Shown here piece after piece: positions 1 through 10,238 of a DNA stretch of 28,602 bases. The stretch spans positions 1 through 28,602 of the forward strand of contig CALSCR010002840.1 in assembly GCA_943704495.1 (NCBI GenBank). Reading direction: 5' to 3'. The stretch's first letter is position 1. Every line of letters starts with the position of its first letter. The notes below the pieces were generated by a model. It was not told the DNA's origin and searched no databases. It worked only from the letters and a program-made list of their open reading frames with translations. The position numbers were made by a program, and so were the translations under genes. Source of the stretch: Pigoraptor chileana (lineage: Eukaryota; Opisthokonta; Filasterea).

Positions 1-87
1 CAGTATGTCCCGTTCCACCCAAACTATCGGTTCTGCCGTATACTATATTCATTGCTGGCCTACCTCAATTGTCGTGCGTGCGTGCAG

Positions 88-1311
88 GTTGGTCATATTG
101 GGGCTTGTGATTGACTTTCTTCAGGTGTTGGACTTCCCGTTCAACCATCGACAAAACTTTCCGTGGCGTATGGGGTGAGTCAGAAACACTTCTAATCATT
201 ACTGCAGTGGTCACTCTGATCAGCCCACTCACATGGCAGCTGGTCGTGCCGATGTAACTGATGCACTGACAGTCACTGCTGATCATGACGGTGTACTGAT
301 CGGATGCCTGGTGAACTGTGGCCGGCGGATATGCTTTGCTGCTCCCGGCTGCTGACGCTGACACCGACACTACATGCAGGTCCATGGTGTGGTTCTCCGA
401 CATTACAAAGGGAGTGGTTCTCGAGGCGTGGATAGTCGGCAACAATGTCATCTTCTACATTACGCTCGTGCTCGTTGGCACAATTCTCCTAGACGTTATG
501 TTTGTCAGTTACCTCTTTTCGAGGGGCCGCATCAAGATGCTCTGGACACTCAAATTTCTTCGCTTGACTGGCGAGTTCGTCACCACGGTACGTTGCACGG
601 TCATGGAATACCTAGTCGTTCCCACAGTGGCCGCCCCACTGCAGCCGCTGAACTGAACCAGTGTCAATGGCCAGCCTCGGCGTGTGCCGGCGCCGCCGAC
701 GGCCAAAAAATGCAGCTGTGGCTCAGTGTCGACTAACTGAAACGGCGCCGGCTGACAGGTTACACTGCTTAAATTTAATGACATCAGCCGGCTGTCCAGG
801 CCGGTCTATGCCCGTCCTGCCGGAGCCGGCGCACATCGGCGGCTTTCATCAGATTTGTTACTAATAAGCTTAGAGCTGATTCAGGAGGATCTTTAGCATG
901 CCTACATGTTCAGCTCCGGCAAAGTTTGCTGCTCTGACATCGGTGCTGTTTCCTGCTTCTGTCTGTTTTTTGCCCATGAATATATCGCGTTCTACAGGTC
1001 GGATTCATCCCCATTCTCGCCATCTTCACGTTTCAACTGCGCTGCGATGCTAACGTGAATGGGGGGACGTGCTGGTCTGCTGGGAGCGATCTTTTCAACA
1101 AGATTATCGCGCTATGCATGGGACTTCTTTTCCTCTTCCTCGCGTTCATTGTGGCCGCGACTTTTTACGAACAGGTTTGTGCGCGAGCGACATTGGTGTT
1201 TGTTTGGCGCTAGTCGTAATTCTTGTGGCGTGTCTGTGTATATGTTTGTTTTGTTTGTTGTGTTTGTGTGTGTGTGTGTATATATATGTGTGTGTGTATG
1301 TGTGTGTATAT

Positions 1312-1344
<33 letters not shown>

Positions 1345-4300
1345 AGTGTGCAGTGTTTGTGTGTCTGTGACCTTTTTTTCACCGCGTTTGCTTTATGAGG
1401 TAACCATTATGACCGAGTGAATGTAGGCATGACGATATTTATGACGGTGTATTCGCCCCTCAAATGTGCAGGATCCTACGAAAAGGGTGCAGCTATGTCG
1501 CCCACACGCGCGCCTCGACCTCTACGACCTCTTTGTTCGAGCATCGCTCACAATCCTATGGAATCTCCTCGACTCGCCGTCGACGCACTGGGTGCTTGTC
1601 GGCGCGCTCCTCTTTGGGAGCTGCACGCTTGCGTTTGCCCACATTTGGTTCATCCCGTACACGCGGTGGCACTTTTCGGTGACCAAGGCAGTGTTCTCGA
1701 GCATTTTTGCGTGGAGTGCCGTATGTCTCTTGTTTGCGATGATAAGCAACAACCCCGCCTATGGAGAGGCATACTACATGTTCTTTGTGGTGTCCCCACT
1801 TGTGGCCCTCTGCGCCATATTCCTTATTGGGTCGCGCCGCCGCAGTCTCTCCGCGACCCCCACGAGCAAGCTGAGGAATGCCGCCGAACTAGAACTGAAG
1901 ATCCGCTTCCACCTCGAGGACAACGGGCTGTTGTTCTGCCGCCCCGAAGATGACGACACGCACGCAAAGGAAATATATGCCGAAATCAACCGCTGGTACA
2001 TTGAATCTGCAAAGAGATGGCCCGAATCGACACTTTTGCCGCTCTTTTGGGGGCACTTTTTCCTGATCTACATGAAAAACAAGAACATGGCGACGACGCA
2101 GTTTGACAGGGCTGACACGCGCAAGGCCCACCTCGACATCCGATACGTTGTCTATCGCCGTCGCACAATGATGAGCGATGAGTTTTCGTCTGGATCGCAC
2201 GACGTGATTGCCTTTGTTGAGTTTCAAAAGTTCATGGCAGATGCGAGAAGGTGGGAATGACTGCTCTATTGTTTGTGTGTGTGTGTTGTACTGTGTGTAT
2301 TTGTCTATGTGTCTATGTGTTAGTGTGTAAGTGTCTATGTGTGTAAGTGTATGTGTGTGTAAGATTCTTGCGGCACTTGCATTTCTAGATACGCGGGCGT
2401 GACATTGACTATTTGGGGTTCACATTTCTGGCGTTATCGGCTCCTTTTTCCCTCCTTGACATTTGGTTTTAGTTTGGACTCACCTGCTGCTGTTGTTAAC
2501 CCACCGCTGTGTTTTTGAGTGTACATTCACATTCCTGCCCCTCCTCCCTTTCTAATTTGCGTCACTCCACAAAACGGATACACCGTTTGACCCATCCATT
2601 TTCTTCCTTCTTCTTTTCTTTCTTTGCGGCAACAAATGAATTCAGGTACCACAAGAAGGCGGCACGGAGTCAACTGGACTTTTGGGTGGAGCTGATGCAG
2701 TCGAGCCCCGACCTCCACAAGCTGCACACGCTCAGCACGCAAATCACACGCTCCGTAACGAGCGCCCAACAGAGCTTCACCAAGCTCATGAAGCTGAACT
2801 CGACGTCTTCGCAGTTGCTCCGGATGTGAGTGTACATGAAAAGTGTGCTTTGTCATGTAATGTACTCGGATGAGCGTTAACTAGAGACACAAGATGCCGA
2901 CACTGCGTTCTCACTTTTGTCACTTTTTGTTCACTTTTGCGGCTCCCCATGGGGACAAAGCCTGATACCGTCACACTTTCTTACCTTGAGTTGTGGAGTC
3001 CATGGGCACGGCGCCTAAGACACTGACTTGATTCCTACATCTCTCACCTTGAGTGCCACATCCTCCCATCACTCTTATCTGTCTGTGCGTTCCTGCTCAT
3101 TTTCGCGTGTATTTTTCCCCCCTATGTTCGATGATATACAACAACAAAATGATAGGTATGCCGGGTTCCAGATTAACGTGCTGAACAACACACCATACGG
3201 AGACGAGCTTCTCCAGATGGCGGAAGAACTGGAAAACCGACGCGTGGATCAAGTCGACGAAGACGGCGATGGCCAATTGGAGCATCTCAACGTACTCGAG
3301 GACACAAACGCAAGCGTCACCATCTCTGGACAGAACAAGAAGGAGGGAGACATCGTGGACGTGAACACGGCCGCCTGCCAGTTGCTTGGCTACAGAAGGA
3401 GCGACCTTGTCGGGAAGAACATCACTCTCATCATCCCTCATCCGTATGAAATCGACCATGCCCTCCACATTCGAAAGTGAGTGGCTGGACACGTAACTCT
3501 CATCTGTGTGCGCGTGTGTGTGTAACCAATTGACGCGCGCATGTGCCACTCTTCTTTTTATTTTCAAACTCAACACACACACGCACACACACACACACAT
3601 ACACACACAGGTATTTAGAAACTGGAATCGGCGCGATCGTTGACAAAACGCGGCTTGTCATTGTGCAGCACAAGTCGGGAGCAATCCTTCCGGCATTCAT
3701 AATGGTCAAGCAGGTGTCGCGTGCCGGGGGCGTCTGCTTCCTCGGCGTCATCAAGCCCATCAAGACATCCGATCACTACGTTGCAATAGCAAACGATGTA
3801 CGTTTGTGGAGTGTTTTGCTTTCCCTGGGCTTTTCGTTTGTGTTGTGTGCGTGCACCGTCTTGGTGTTTTTTATTGTATCTTAAATTATCATTTATATGT
3901 ATATATGTACATGTTTTATGCATATCTCACAACAGCGAATGTGTGAGTGCTGTAGGAACGTGTGTATGTGCTTACATGCGGATTTCCGCATTTTTTGTAC
4001 CGCTCAACCAACCAGCTTGTTGACCCAACACTTTGCCCCTTTGTTCATTCTCGCTCTTTGCATCATAGGGTGTCGTCATGTCATGCTCTGCGAGCTGCGT
4101 GGGTCTGTTTGGCGCGTCAATGGAGCTGGTGAAGAACGGCGCCGTGAACGTGACCGACTGGATACCGAACTTTGAACTCGACAACCCCCACGATTTGGTC
4201 AGCGTCATGCAACGCCCAGAGGACGAGGCTGCAACGATACTCCGCGTTAACACAACCCCGATTGAAATCAACGGCGTTGCGTTTCATCTGCTGAAAGTGC

Positions 4301-7211
4301 GGTCGCAGATACAAGGGACGACTGTGCAGCAGTCGGACAGCGACCAGTCGTTCAGGAACCACGCCATGCCAGGCGCGATGGTTGGAAGCACGCGACCGAA
4401 AGACGGAGCGGGAGCACATAGGCCGCCCATTCCCGAAGTGCCTGAAAACGATGCGGCAGTTCCGCCGCTTCTCGCCATCAACGGCGCCGGGGGGGAGAAG
4501 GGGGCGACGCAACTTGCAAACAGACGCGTGCATGTTACGCCGTCGTTCCATACGAATCCCGAAGACAGTGCGGCCTTTGAACTTGCCAATGCGTTTACCC
4601 AGGGTGAGGAGGACGAGCACGCGTACACCCATATCCACGCCTCCACATACCATGGGACACACCGGTACAACGCAGATGCGAGTGCGGGTAAGAATGTTGC
4701 TCATATCATGTACGAGGATGAGCACGGCGACGCCGGCGGGGGGATGGGACCCTTGCCTGGTGCGCTCTCTGCCCCTCCCAATGCAAGCCCGATGGTTCGG
4801 TCGGCAACGCACATTTCGCACACGCGCCCGCATGTGTCGATGGGGCCCACACTTGAAATTAACGGCGCGTATCACATGAAGGCGGGCAGTAGGCCTTTCT
4901 CGCGGCCGTCGTCACCGCCCATAATAACCGAGGGTGATGTGAATGTTGAGATGACTGAAGTGCGGCATTCTCAGCCTGATGCCGATGCAATCGCCTCGCT
5001 GGGTGACGAGGGGGTGGGATTTCCTCGCAGCAAGGACAATCCGTCGATCAGTCGCAGCGACGATTCCTCGTTTGATGCTGATGAAAGTGGGAACAAAGGA
5101 CGCGACAACGGCAGCAGCCACCGGATGCGCCCTGCATTTGACGAGAGCGTGAAGAATACGAGTGAGGGGAACGCTCCTCGCAAGTCGCGCCCGAGTGGCG
5201 GGTCGTCTGTCAAATCCGGTGGAAGCAATACGAGCGGTCGCAGCCGCATGGAGCAGATGCGCAGGCAGATGTTTGTTGGAAGCTCGCAGTCGCGGAGTAT
5301 TGAATCGACCCGGTTTCTAGCCGCTGCGGCGACGACGGTTGTTGTACTGTCGGTGCTTGCGATTGCCGGGTTCATTGTGGTCAGATCAAAGATGATGGAT
5401 TCCGACCGCACGTTCATATCGATTGCCGAAGCAAGTGCTCGGCAGATTGAGGCACTGCGGGTGGCACACATTGTGCGGTGAGTTGTTATGTGCCTGTCTC
5501 GCGTGTTGGTTTATTGTCCAGGGGTTTTCGTGACTATTGCAGCCCAAATCATAGTAGTAGCAAGAACATAATGGAAGAATGTATGACACTGACGTCTACA
5601 CCTATATGTCACACACACTGCAGCACGCTTATGCTGCCTGACTCTGTGGTCGGCTACCACAACAAGACTCAGGACCAGCTCCTTCTCCGCGGGCAGATTG
5701 CCACCCTCCGTGCCCTCCACGACGCCCTCTTCCAGCGCGGCGGGTCAGGATCACAAGCACAGGGTTCTCTGTACATGACGCCAAGCACTCTATTTTATAC
5801 CGAGCAGGACGGCGTGGGGCGGAGCGTGCAGATGTCACTCGCGGATGCTCTGGAAGCCTTCATCAACAAGGCCTATCGCGTATCCATGATGCCAATCTCT
5901 GCCGTCGACGCATCCTCGTCGGATGCCCGCGTCGTTTACATGAACGTCTTTGGCGCACTTTTTGCAAGTCTTGCGCAGTCGGTGGAGCTCTATCAGCAGT
6001 CGATTAGCGATGATGTGGACACCATCTTGGGCACTGCAAAAGGGTTTACTGCAGGAGCGCTGTCGTTCCTTTGTTTCGTGACAATCTTTGTGCTCTTGCC
6101 GATGCTCGCTTTGATTGAAGTTAAGCGAAACAGGCTCGTTGATCTGTTCATGCGCATCCCCATATCCGTTGTCTCTGCGTTGTATGACCGCACGCGCCAG
6201 TCGCTCTCTGACATGGAGGGGCTCGATGCACCGGATGACGACGCCGACTTCTGGGCGGAAGCTCCATCGACGACAGGCGAGGAGACTTCTGTTGTCGTTG
6301 TGAATGGGCGGCGTAACCAGCGGAGAGGAGACGCGACGCATAACCACCGTGCACGGCTTATTTCACTGTTGCGGATGCAGAAGCGCGGGTTCATTCGCAT
6401 ACTAATCCTCGTTGGCCTGGGCCTCGCATTCTTCATACCATACTACGTTCTGTGCAACGACACAATGGCTGGGGCCGTCACCATCTCTCGCGAAATTGAC
6501 CTCTCCGATCGTCGCTCGTTCCAAGCCCGCAAGACGCACTTTATGGTGCGCGAGATGATTGTGGCGGGCGACCACAACAGTTTCAACCGAATGACGGCAC
6601 TTGCAGAGAACAGCATAGCTGTGCTCACCCAGGTCGAAAGTGCGCTTGTGTACGGGAATGCGAGTTTTGGTCTGTCGACGTCGGCACTGGGCTCCAGCGG
6701 ACAGCCTGCAATTCTCTTCGGAAGTGCGTGCGTGCCTGCGTCTCCGCCGTCGTGTACAGAGTATGACTCTGGATTCTTGACCCGTGGGCTTCACGCCACG
6801 ATCCTCGAGTTTGTTGATGCAGGTCTCGATATGGTTACCAGCATATCGCAGGCGGCCAACGGTAGCATTATTCCGGCGTCGCACCAACAGACGCTTCTCA
6901 CCCTGCCCCGGATGTCGTTCTTGCGCGACCTTGACACTGACTATTTGACGCCGCCAATCGATGCGTGCACGTCGCTCTATCGGCAGTCGAAGCAAGGGAA
7001 GGTCGACAGCTACGACACAACCATGCTTATCATCCTCTGTGTGGTCGTCCCCAGTCTCGTGCTGTACTTGCTGTTCGTCGCGCGTCCGTTTGTGCGGCAA
7101 CTCGACACGGAAATGATGCGGACGCGCATGCTGCTCCTGATGATTCCAACGGATATCCTCCGCCAGATACCAGGAGCAGAGAACTTCCTCAAGAAGGAGA
7201 GCCGGCGCTAG
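88..7211 (+). CDS. tmcB: Tiny-macrocysts (TmcB)-like PAS-domain multi-pass membrane protein, 5' partial
   Basis: Exons: 88-174, 380-587, 998-1174, 1472-2250, 2646-2825, 3156-3476, 3611-3797, 4069-5477, 5624-7211. All junctions are GT/AG and phases agree, giving about 1644 residues; the start lies upstream. The N-terminal half has about seven hydrophobic segments and family-typical motifs (IDFLQVLDF, then FPW; CWSAG; RPHARLDLYDL). A helical stretch follows (residues ~370-510, including AELELKIRFHLEDN). A PAS domain lies at about 527-670 (GDIVDVNTAACQLLGY, then HIRKYLETG, then HKSGAILPA). A low-complexity, probably disordered linker spans ~731-1054. Four more hydrophobic segments lie near 1060, 1261, 1371 and 1581. 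The layout matches Tmc proteins known from Dictyostelium and unicellular opisthokonts; a sensing role is suggested by the PAS domain but unproven. Bases 1-87 may be intron or more exon. The ends of the linker exon could shift slightly. Confidence 0.85.
1261..1350. repeat. TG/TA microsatellite in an intron
   Basis: (TG)n with TATATA interruptions in the sense strand of intron 1175-1471 of the TmcB-like gene. Confidence 0.9.
2271..2361. repeat. TG-rich microsatellite in an intron
   Basis: Interrupted TGTGTG/TGTCTATG repeat near the 5' side of intron 2251-2645. Confidence 0.85.
2992..3054 (+). repeat. Intronic dispersed repeat, copy A (TmcB-like gene)
   Basis: Lies in intron 2826-3155. It shares TGTGGAGT.CATGGGCA and GCGCCTAAGACACTGACTTG with copy B at 16781. 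ACCTTGAG occurs on both sides (2983-2990 and 3047-3054), possibly a target-site duplication. Confidence 0.8.
3506..3610. repeat. GT tract and AC tract at opposite ends of one intron
   Basis: Intron 3477-3610 has TGTGTGCGCGTGTGTGTGT near its donor (about 3506-3524) and an AC tract (about 3572-3610) that runs into the acceptor. The two are reverse complements over roughly 15-17 bases. Confidence 0.85.
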
Positions 7212-7500
7212 CCTGGCCTTGGCTCTGCACTGCGGTGTGCAATAGTATCATTTGTTGTATCTCCTCAGTGCGGCTGTTTCGTCCATTCGTCCGTTCGAAT
7301 TTCTCTCACTAAGCATCCCCTGCACTGCCGATATTCTGTATATAGTAGCTCACGGTAGTCTTATATATCTTTTGTTATCGCCGTGCTGCCAGCGGGCTGT
7401 TCTCACTGTGCCTTGAACTGAATACGGCAGTCAATACTACGCCGTCACACTGGGTACTGTCGCGTCGCGAAACTACTAAAACTTAAAACCGAACTGAAGT

Positions 7501-7506
7501 AATAAA
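7501..7506 (+). promoter_or_regulatory. Possible poly(A) signal of the TmcB-like gene
   Basis: AATAAA lies about 290 bases after the TAG stop of the TmcB-like gene. It is the first canonical hexamer I see downstream. A single hexamer is weak evidence. Confidence 0.35.
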
Positions 7507-7653
7507 TCACCGTAGCCCGCGCCGAGCCGCGCATGTAATACTCGAAAACAGATTTCGAGTTCAGGTTTCAGTTTGATCTTCACGCACGCCGCGGTGTTCC
7601 GCAGCGCCAAATCAAAGCCCGACTGCAAACTACCAGTGCCCGTGCAGGAATAT

Positions 7654-7691
7654 GCCGGCGCGGGCTACCCTCAGCCGAGGCTGTAGCCGGC
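7654..7691. repeat. GC-rich hairpin
   Basis: Nested inverted repeats: an outer GCCGG...CCGGC arm, a middle GGCTAC...GTAGCC arm and an inner CAGCC...GGCTG arm around a two-base loop. There is no sign that it belongs to a gene, and no T-tract follows. Confidence 0.55.
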
Positions 7692-8230
7692 AGTGGCAAA
7701 CTTATGATGTTCACGGCAGATCAATGTATAGCGCGGCGTCAACTGTTGCAGTGCGTCTTCATGGCGTCAGTGGAACTCTAAGCCGAGTTCAGAGATAGTA
7801 TTACGCCGATTATTACCGCAATTATTAACAAGATGTGACATACAGAAATTAAAAAATGTCATGACATGCCGGCGATCCTTGGTCTGAGCAACTGGCTTAT
7901 CTGAGCAGCCTCTGGTTTGGGCTGCCGGCCCGGCGGTGTACAGTGGCGGTGCAGTCGCACGGTCGGCGGCGGAAACCGCCGCGACAATGCAGACATCCGA
8001 ATGTCAAGTCTAAGTTGAACTGAGCTGACAGCTGAGCCCGCCGTGGGCCGGGGCCGCGCGTTGAGGTCAGAGCCGCTTCAGCCGGGGGTGGCGGGTGCTC
8101 GGCAGCAGTTCTCGGAAAGAGACTCCCGGCGGCGGCCGGGCTCCCCGTGGGTGCTGAGCCCCGCTCACTGCTGCACGCCGCGGGGCAGCGGCTCAGGACT
8201 GACGTAGTCGGCGCCGCCCGTTCAGTTCAC

Positions 8231-8276
8231 CAGTACTAGTATCTATAGTCGATACTATACTGTACTATAATAGTAC
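8231..8276. repeat. Overlapping inverted repeat and palindrome of GTACTA type
   Basis: CAGTACTAGTATC (8231-8243) is mirrored by GATACTATACTG (8251-8262) with one base missing. It runs directly into the perfect 15-base palindrome GTACTATAATAGTAC (8262-8276). A related perfect palindrome occurs at 10086-10101. Confidence 0.7.
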
Positions 8277-8686
8277 GGCCTGTTGAACTCAGTGACGCCG
8301 ACTTGAGTACTTCTGAATCCGGGAAGCCCGGCCGGCGACTGAACTGCGCCGACCAGTTTGCCCCGCCGGCGGCCACCGCCTCCCGGAGTGCCCCAGGGTC
8401 CAGCGTGCGGTCGTCCCACACAGTGTCAGTACTCGTAAACCGCCGCCTGACGGACTGCGCCACCCGCAGGCCGACCCAGAAACGAAGGAGCACTTTGCAA
8501 TGCTGAATTCAGCAATAGGGCTTGTCGTGAGTTGCTGTCGCCAATCAGTCGGTTTTGATGGCTGTGCGTCGTTCTGAGCATTGGACGTGTCAGTACTTGT
8601 AGGACATGACCGCCGGGACAGTGGCGGGACCTCCCTCGTACGGAGTCACGGAATTCTCCCACTGCATGTGTGACTGATGGGGAAGT

Positions 8687-8704
8687 TTTCACAACAGGTG
8701 TGAA
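8687..8704 (+). promoter_or_regulatory. Candidate Brachyury (T-box) binding site
   Basis: TTTCACAACAGGTGTGAA. The right half, AGGTGTGAA, equals the Brachyury half-site. The left half is an inverted copy with one change. The centre is one base shorter than the palindromic T-site selected by vertebrate Brachyury in vitro. It lies about 1.5 kb upstream of a Brachyury-like gene, so autoregulation is possible. A half-site alone would be expected by chance; the inverted pairing is the notable part. Confidence 0.4.
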
Positions 8705-10085
8705 TGACACCGATAGTTTTATTGATTTGGATGCGGCGCAAGTGCTTATCATCAAGCCAATGGTGCCATAAATGGACCCATGGCAGTCATGCTGTTGACA
8801 ACACGGCAGATGACGCGACTATTTATAACATCCGCGATCGTGGAACGCCCCTGAATATTTCACCTTCCTTTTTGGGACGCCATAAATTATATTGGTCATT
8901 GTTGCAGAAACTATTTTGTGGTTCAGCAAACCGCAATCGAAGCAATTATTTCTTGGTACATAAGCCATACAATTCAATCAAATTACGAATTGAAAAAAAG
9001 TAAACAAACTACGATTCTCCAAATTATTTATATTTATTTTATATATTTATTTTTCATAATAGAAATAAAAAACAAAATTTGATTGGGAATCTAAGTGCAT
9101 ACCCAAACCATAGGGATTCATAATTCCGAATTGATATCCGAATTAAATCATAAACACACACACGCCGTGTTTATTTTTGACCAACGCCCACACTTTTCCC
9201 GTTCGGCAAGTCACGTTTTCTCCCCCTTGCACTTTCCCTTGTCAATGCACGCGTGGAATGGGAGGCATGCGTGGTTGAGACCGTGCACCGCCGCTCTTAT
9301 CCGCCTCTCCTCCGGCACCCGCTTTGTGAAAGATGCATTTATGTGCTTTAAAAATCGCTTGCGATGTGACATCATTTTTCGGTGAGGAAGACGGCCGGGA
9401 CTTATTTCACATGCATACGCAGTAAGTTGCTTCATCTGAGCTAAACAGTTAGGGGGAACTGCGCCAATGCGTACTGTAACGGAGTCCCCGGCCCGCCACT
9501 GAGTTCCGAGTTCCGACGTCACCACGACTGACAGGCCGACGCCAATTGTGCTCGGCAGCTTTTACTTTTGTCTCTTTAAGTGTCCCAAACTGAGACCGCT
9601 TCCGTCGTCACTGCACGTTGTCAGAACAGTACTGATTGTGCGTCGCCGGTGTGAAACCGTCACTGGTAGTGTGAGGCGTGCGGGTATCGGACACGCAAAA
9701 CCCGAGGTCCGAGACCACTTCAGTTTGCACCGCCCGCCCGCGCATGACATGTTATGCTTTGTTTTGCTGTACTAAGCTTAAATAGAACCGCCAGTGTCAT
9801 CGGCTTTTGCGCCGCATTGGAACCGTCTGCGAGCCGATTAATTCTGTGCATCGGCGTTGCTGAGTCAGTTCTGGAGACGGCGCCTGACGGCAGGCTAAGT
9901 GTGGCGCGCATTGGAACTCTAATTATATTGCCGGCCGCGCGCGGCCTCGGGCGGGCCGCCACGGGCAAGCATTACCGCAACACTGAATTATACTCCACGG
10001 CGTGGGGCAGTTTATTGGTCGCGCCGTGGTACTTCTGGTGCCGACTGTTGAACGGTGGTAGAAAGGCCGGGCACTACTGATTACG

Positions 10086-10101
10086 AGTACAGTACTGTAC
10101 T
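10086..10101. repeat. Perfect 16-base palindrome
   Basis: AGTACAGTACTGTACT reads the same on both strands. It is followed at once by a second ACTAGT pair spaced by six bases (about 10099-10116). It lies about 140 bases upstream of the T-box start codon and shares the GTACT core with the 8231-8276 cluster. Confidence 0.65.
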
Positions 10102-10238
10102 AGTGGCCGTACTAGTTGCCGTCAGGCTCGACTGCCGCTGCAGCGGGACTCCGAAAACAACATGTCGAATTGAGGGAGGGCGGTGCCGTATCAGCCGAAG
10201 GTCCGGCGGAGTGACTTCGAGTGCCTTTTGCAACTATT

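Larger units (their letters stand above)
7212..10238. other. Gene-free interval upstream of the T-box gene
   Basis: No ORF here resembles a known protein. Content alternates sharply. There is a GC-rich, hairpin-forming block at about 7,650-8,500. A cluster of GTACTA-type palindromes occurs near 8,230 and 10,090. An AT-rich patch lies at about 8,990-9,130. A near-palindromic Brachyury-type site is at 8687-8704. The interval probably holds the T-box promoter, 5' UTR and control sequence. Non-coding first exons cannot be excluded. Confidence 0.6.

Noticed and set aside
318-383. Upstream in-frame start for the second TmcB exon
   Set aside because: The acceptor at 378-379 and phase match with exon 88-174, whose IDFLQ motif is family-typical, show this stretch is intron.
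1146-1382. Minus-strand ORF rich in Thr-His-Thr repeats, and similar ORFs over other TG/CA tracts
   Set aside because: Products of dinucleotide repeats inside introns of + strand genes.
2992-3040. tRNA-like reading of the intronic repeat (GCGCCTAAGACACTGACTTGA)
   Set aside because: It faintly recalls a Ser/Leu tRNA D-arm and anticodon arm, but no acceptor stem or T-loop could be formed.
4117-4875. 252-codon minus-strand ORF opposite the TmcB-like linker
   Set aside because: Shadow of a GC-rich coding exon; no domain and no splice context.
8236-8493. 85-codon minus-strand ORF in the T-box upstream region
   Set aside because: Lies in GC-rich, hairpin-dense DNA where long open frames arise by chance; no recognisable domain.
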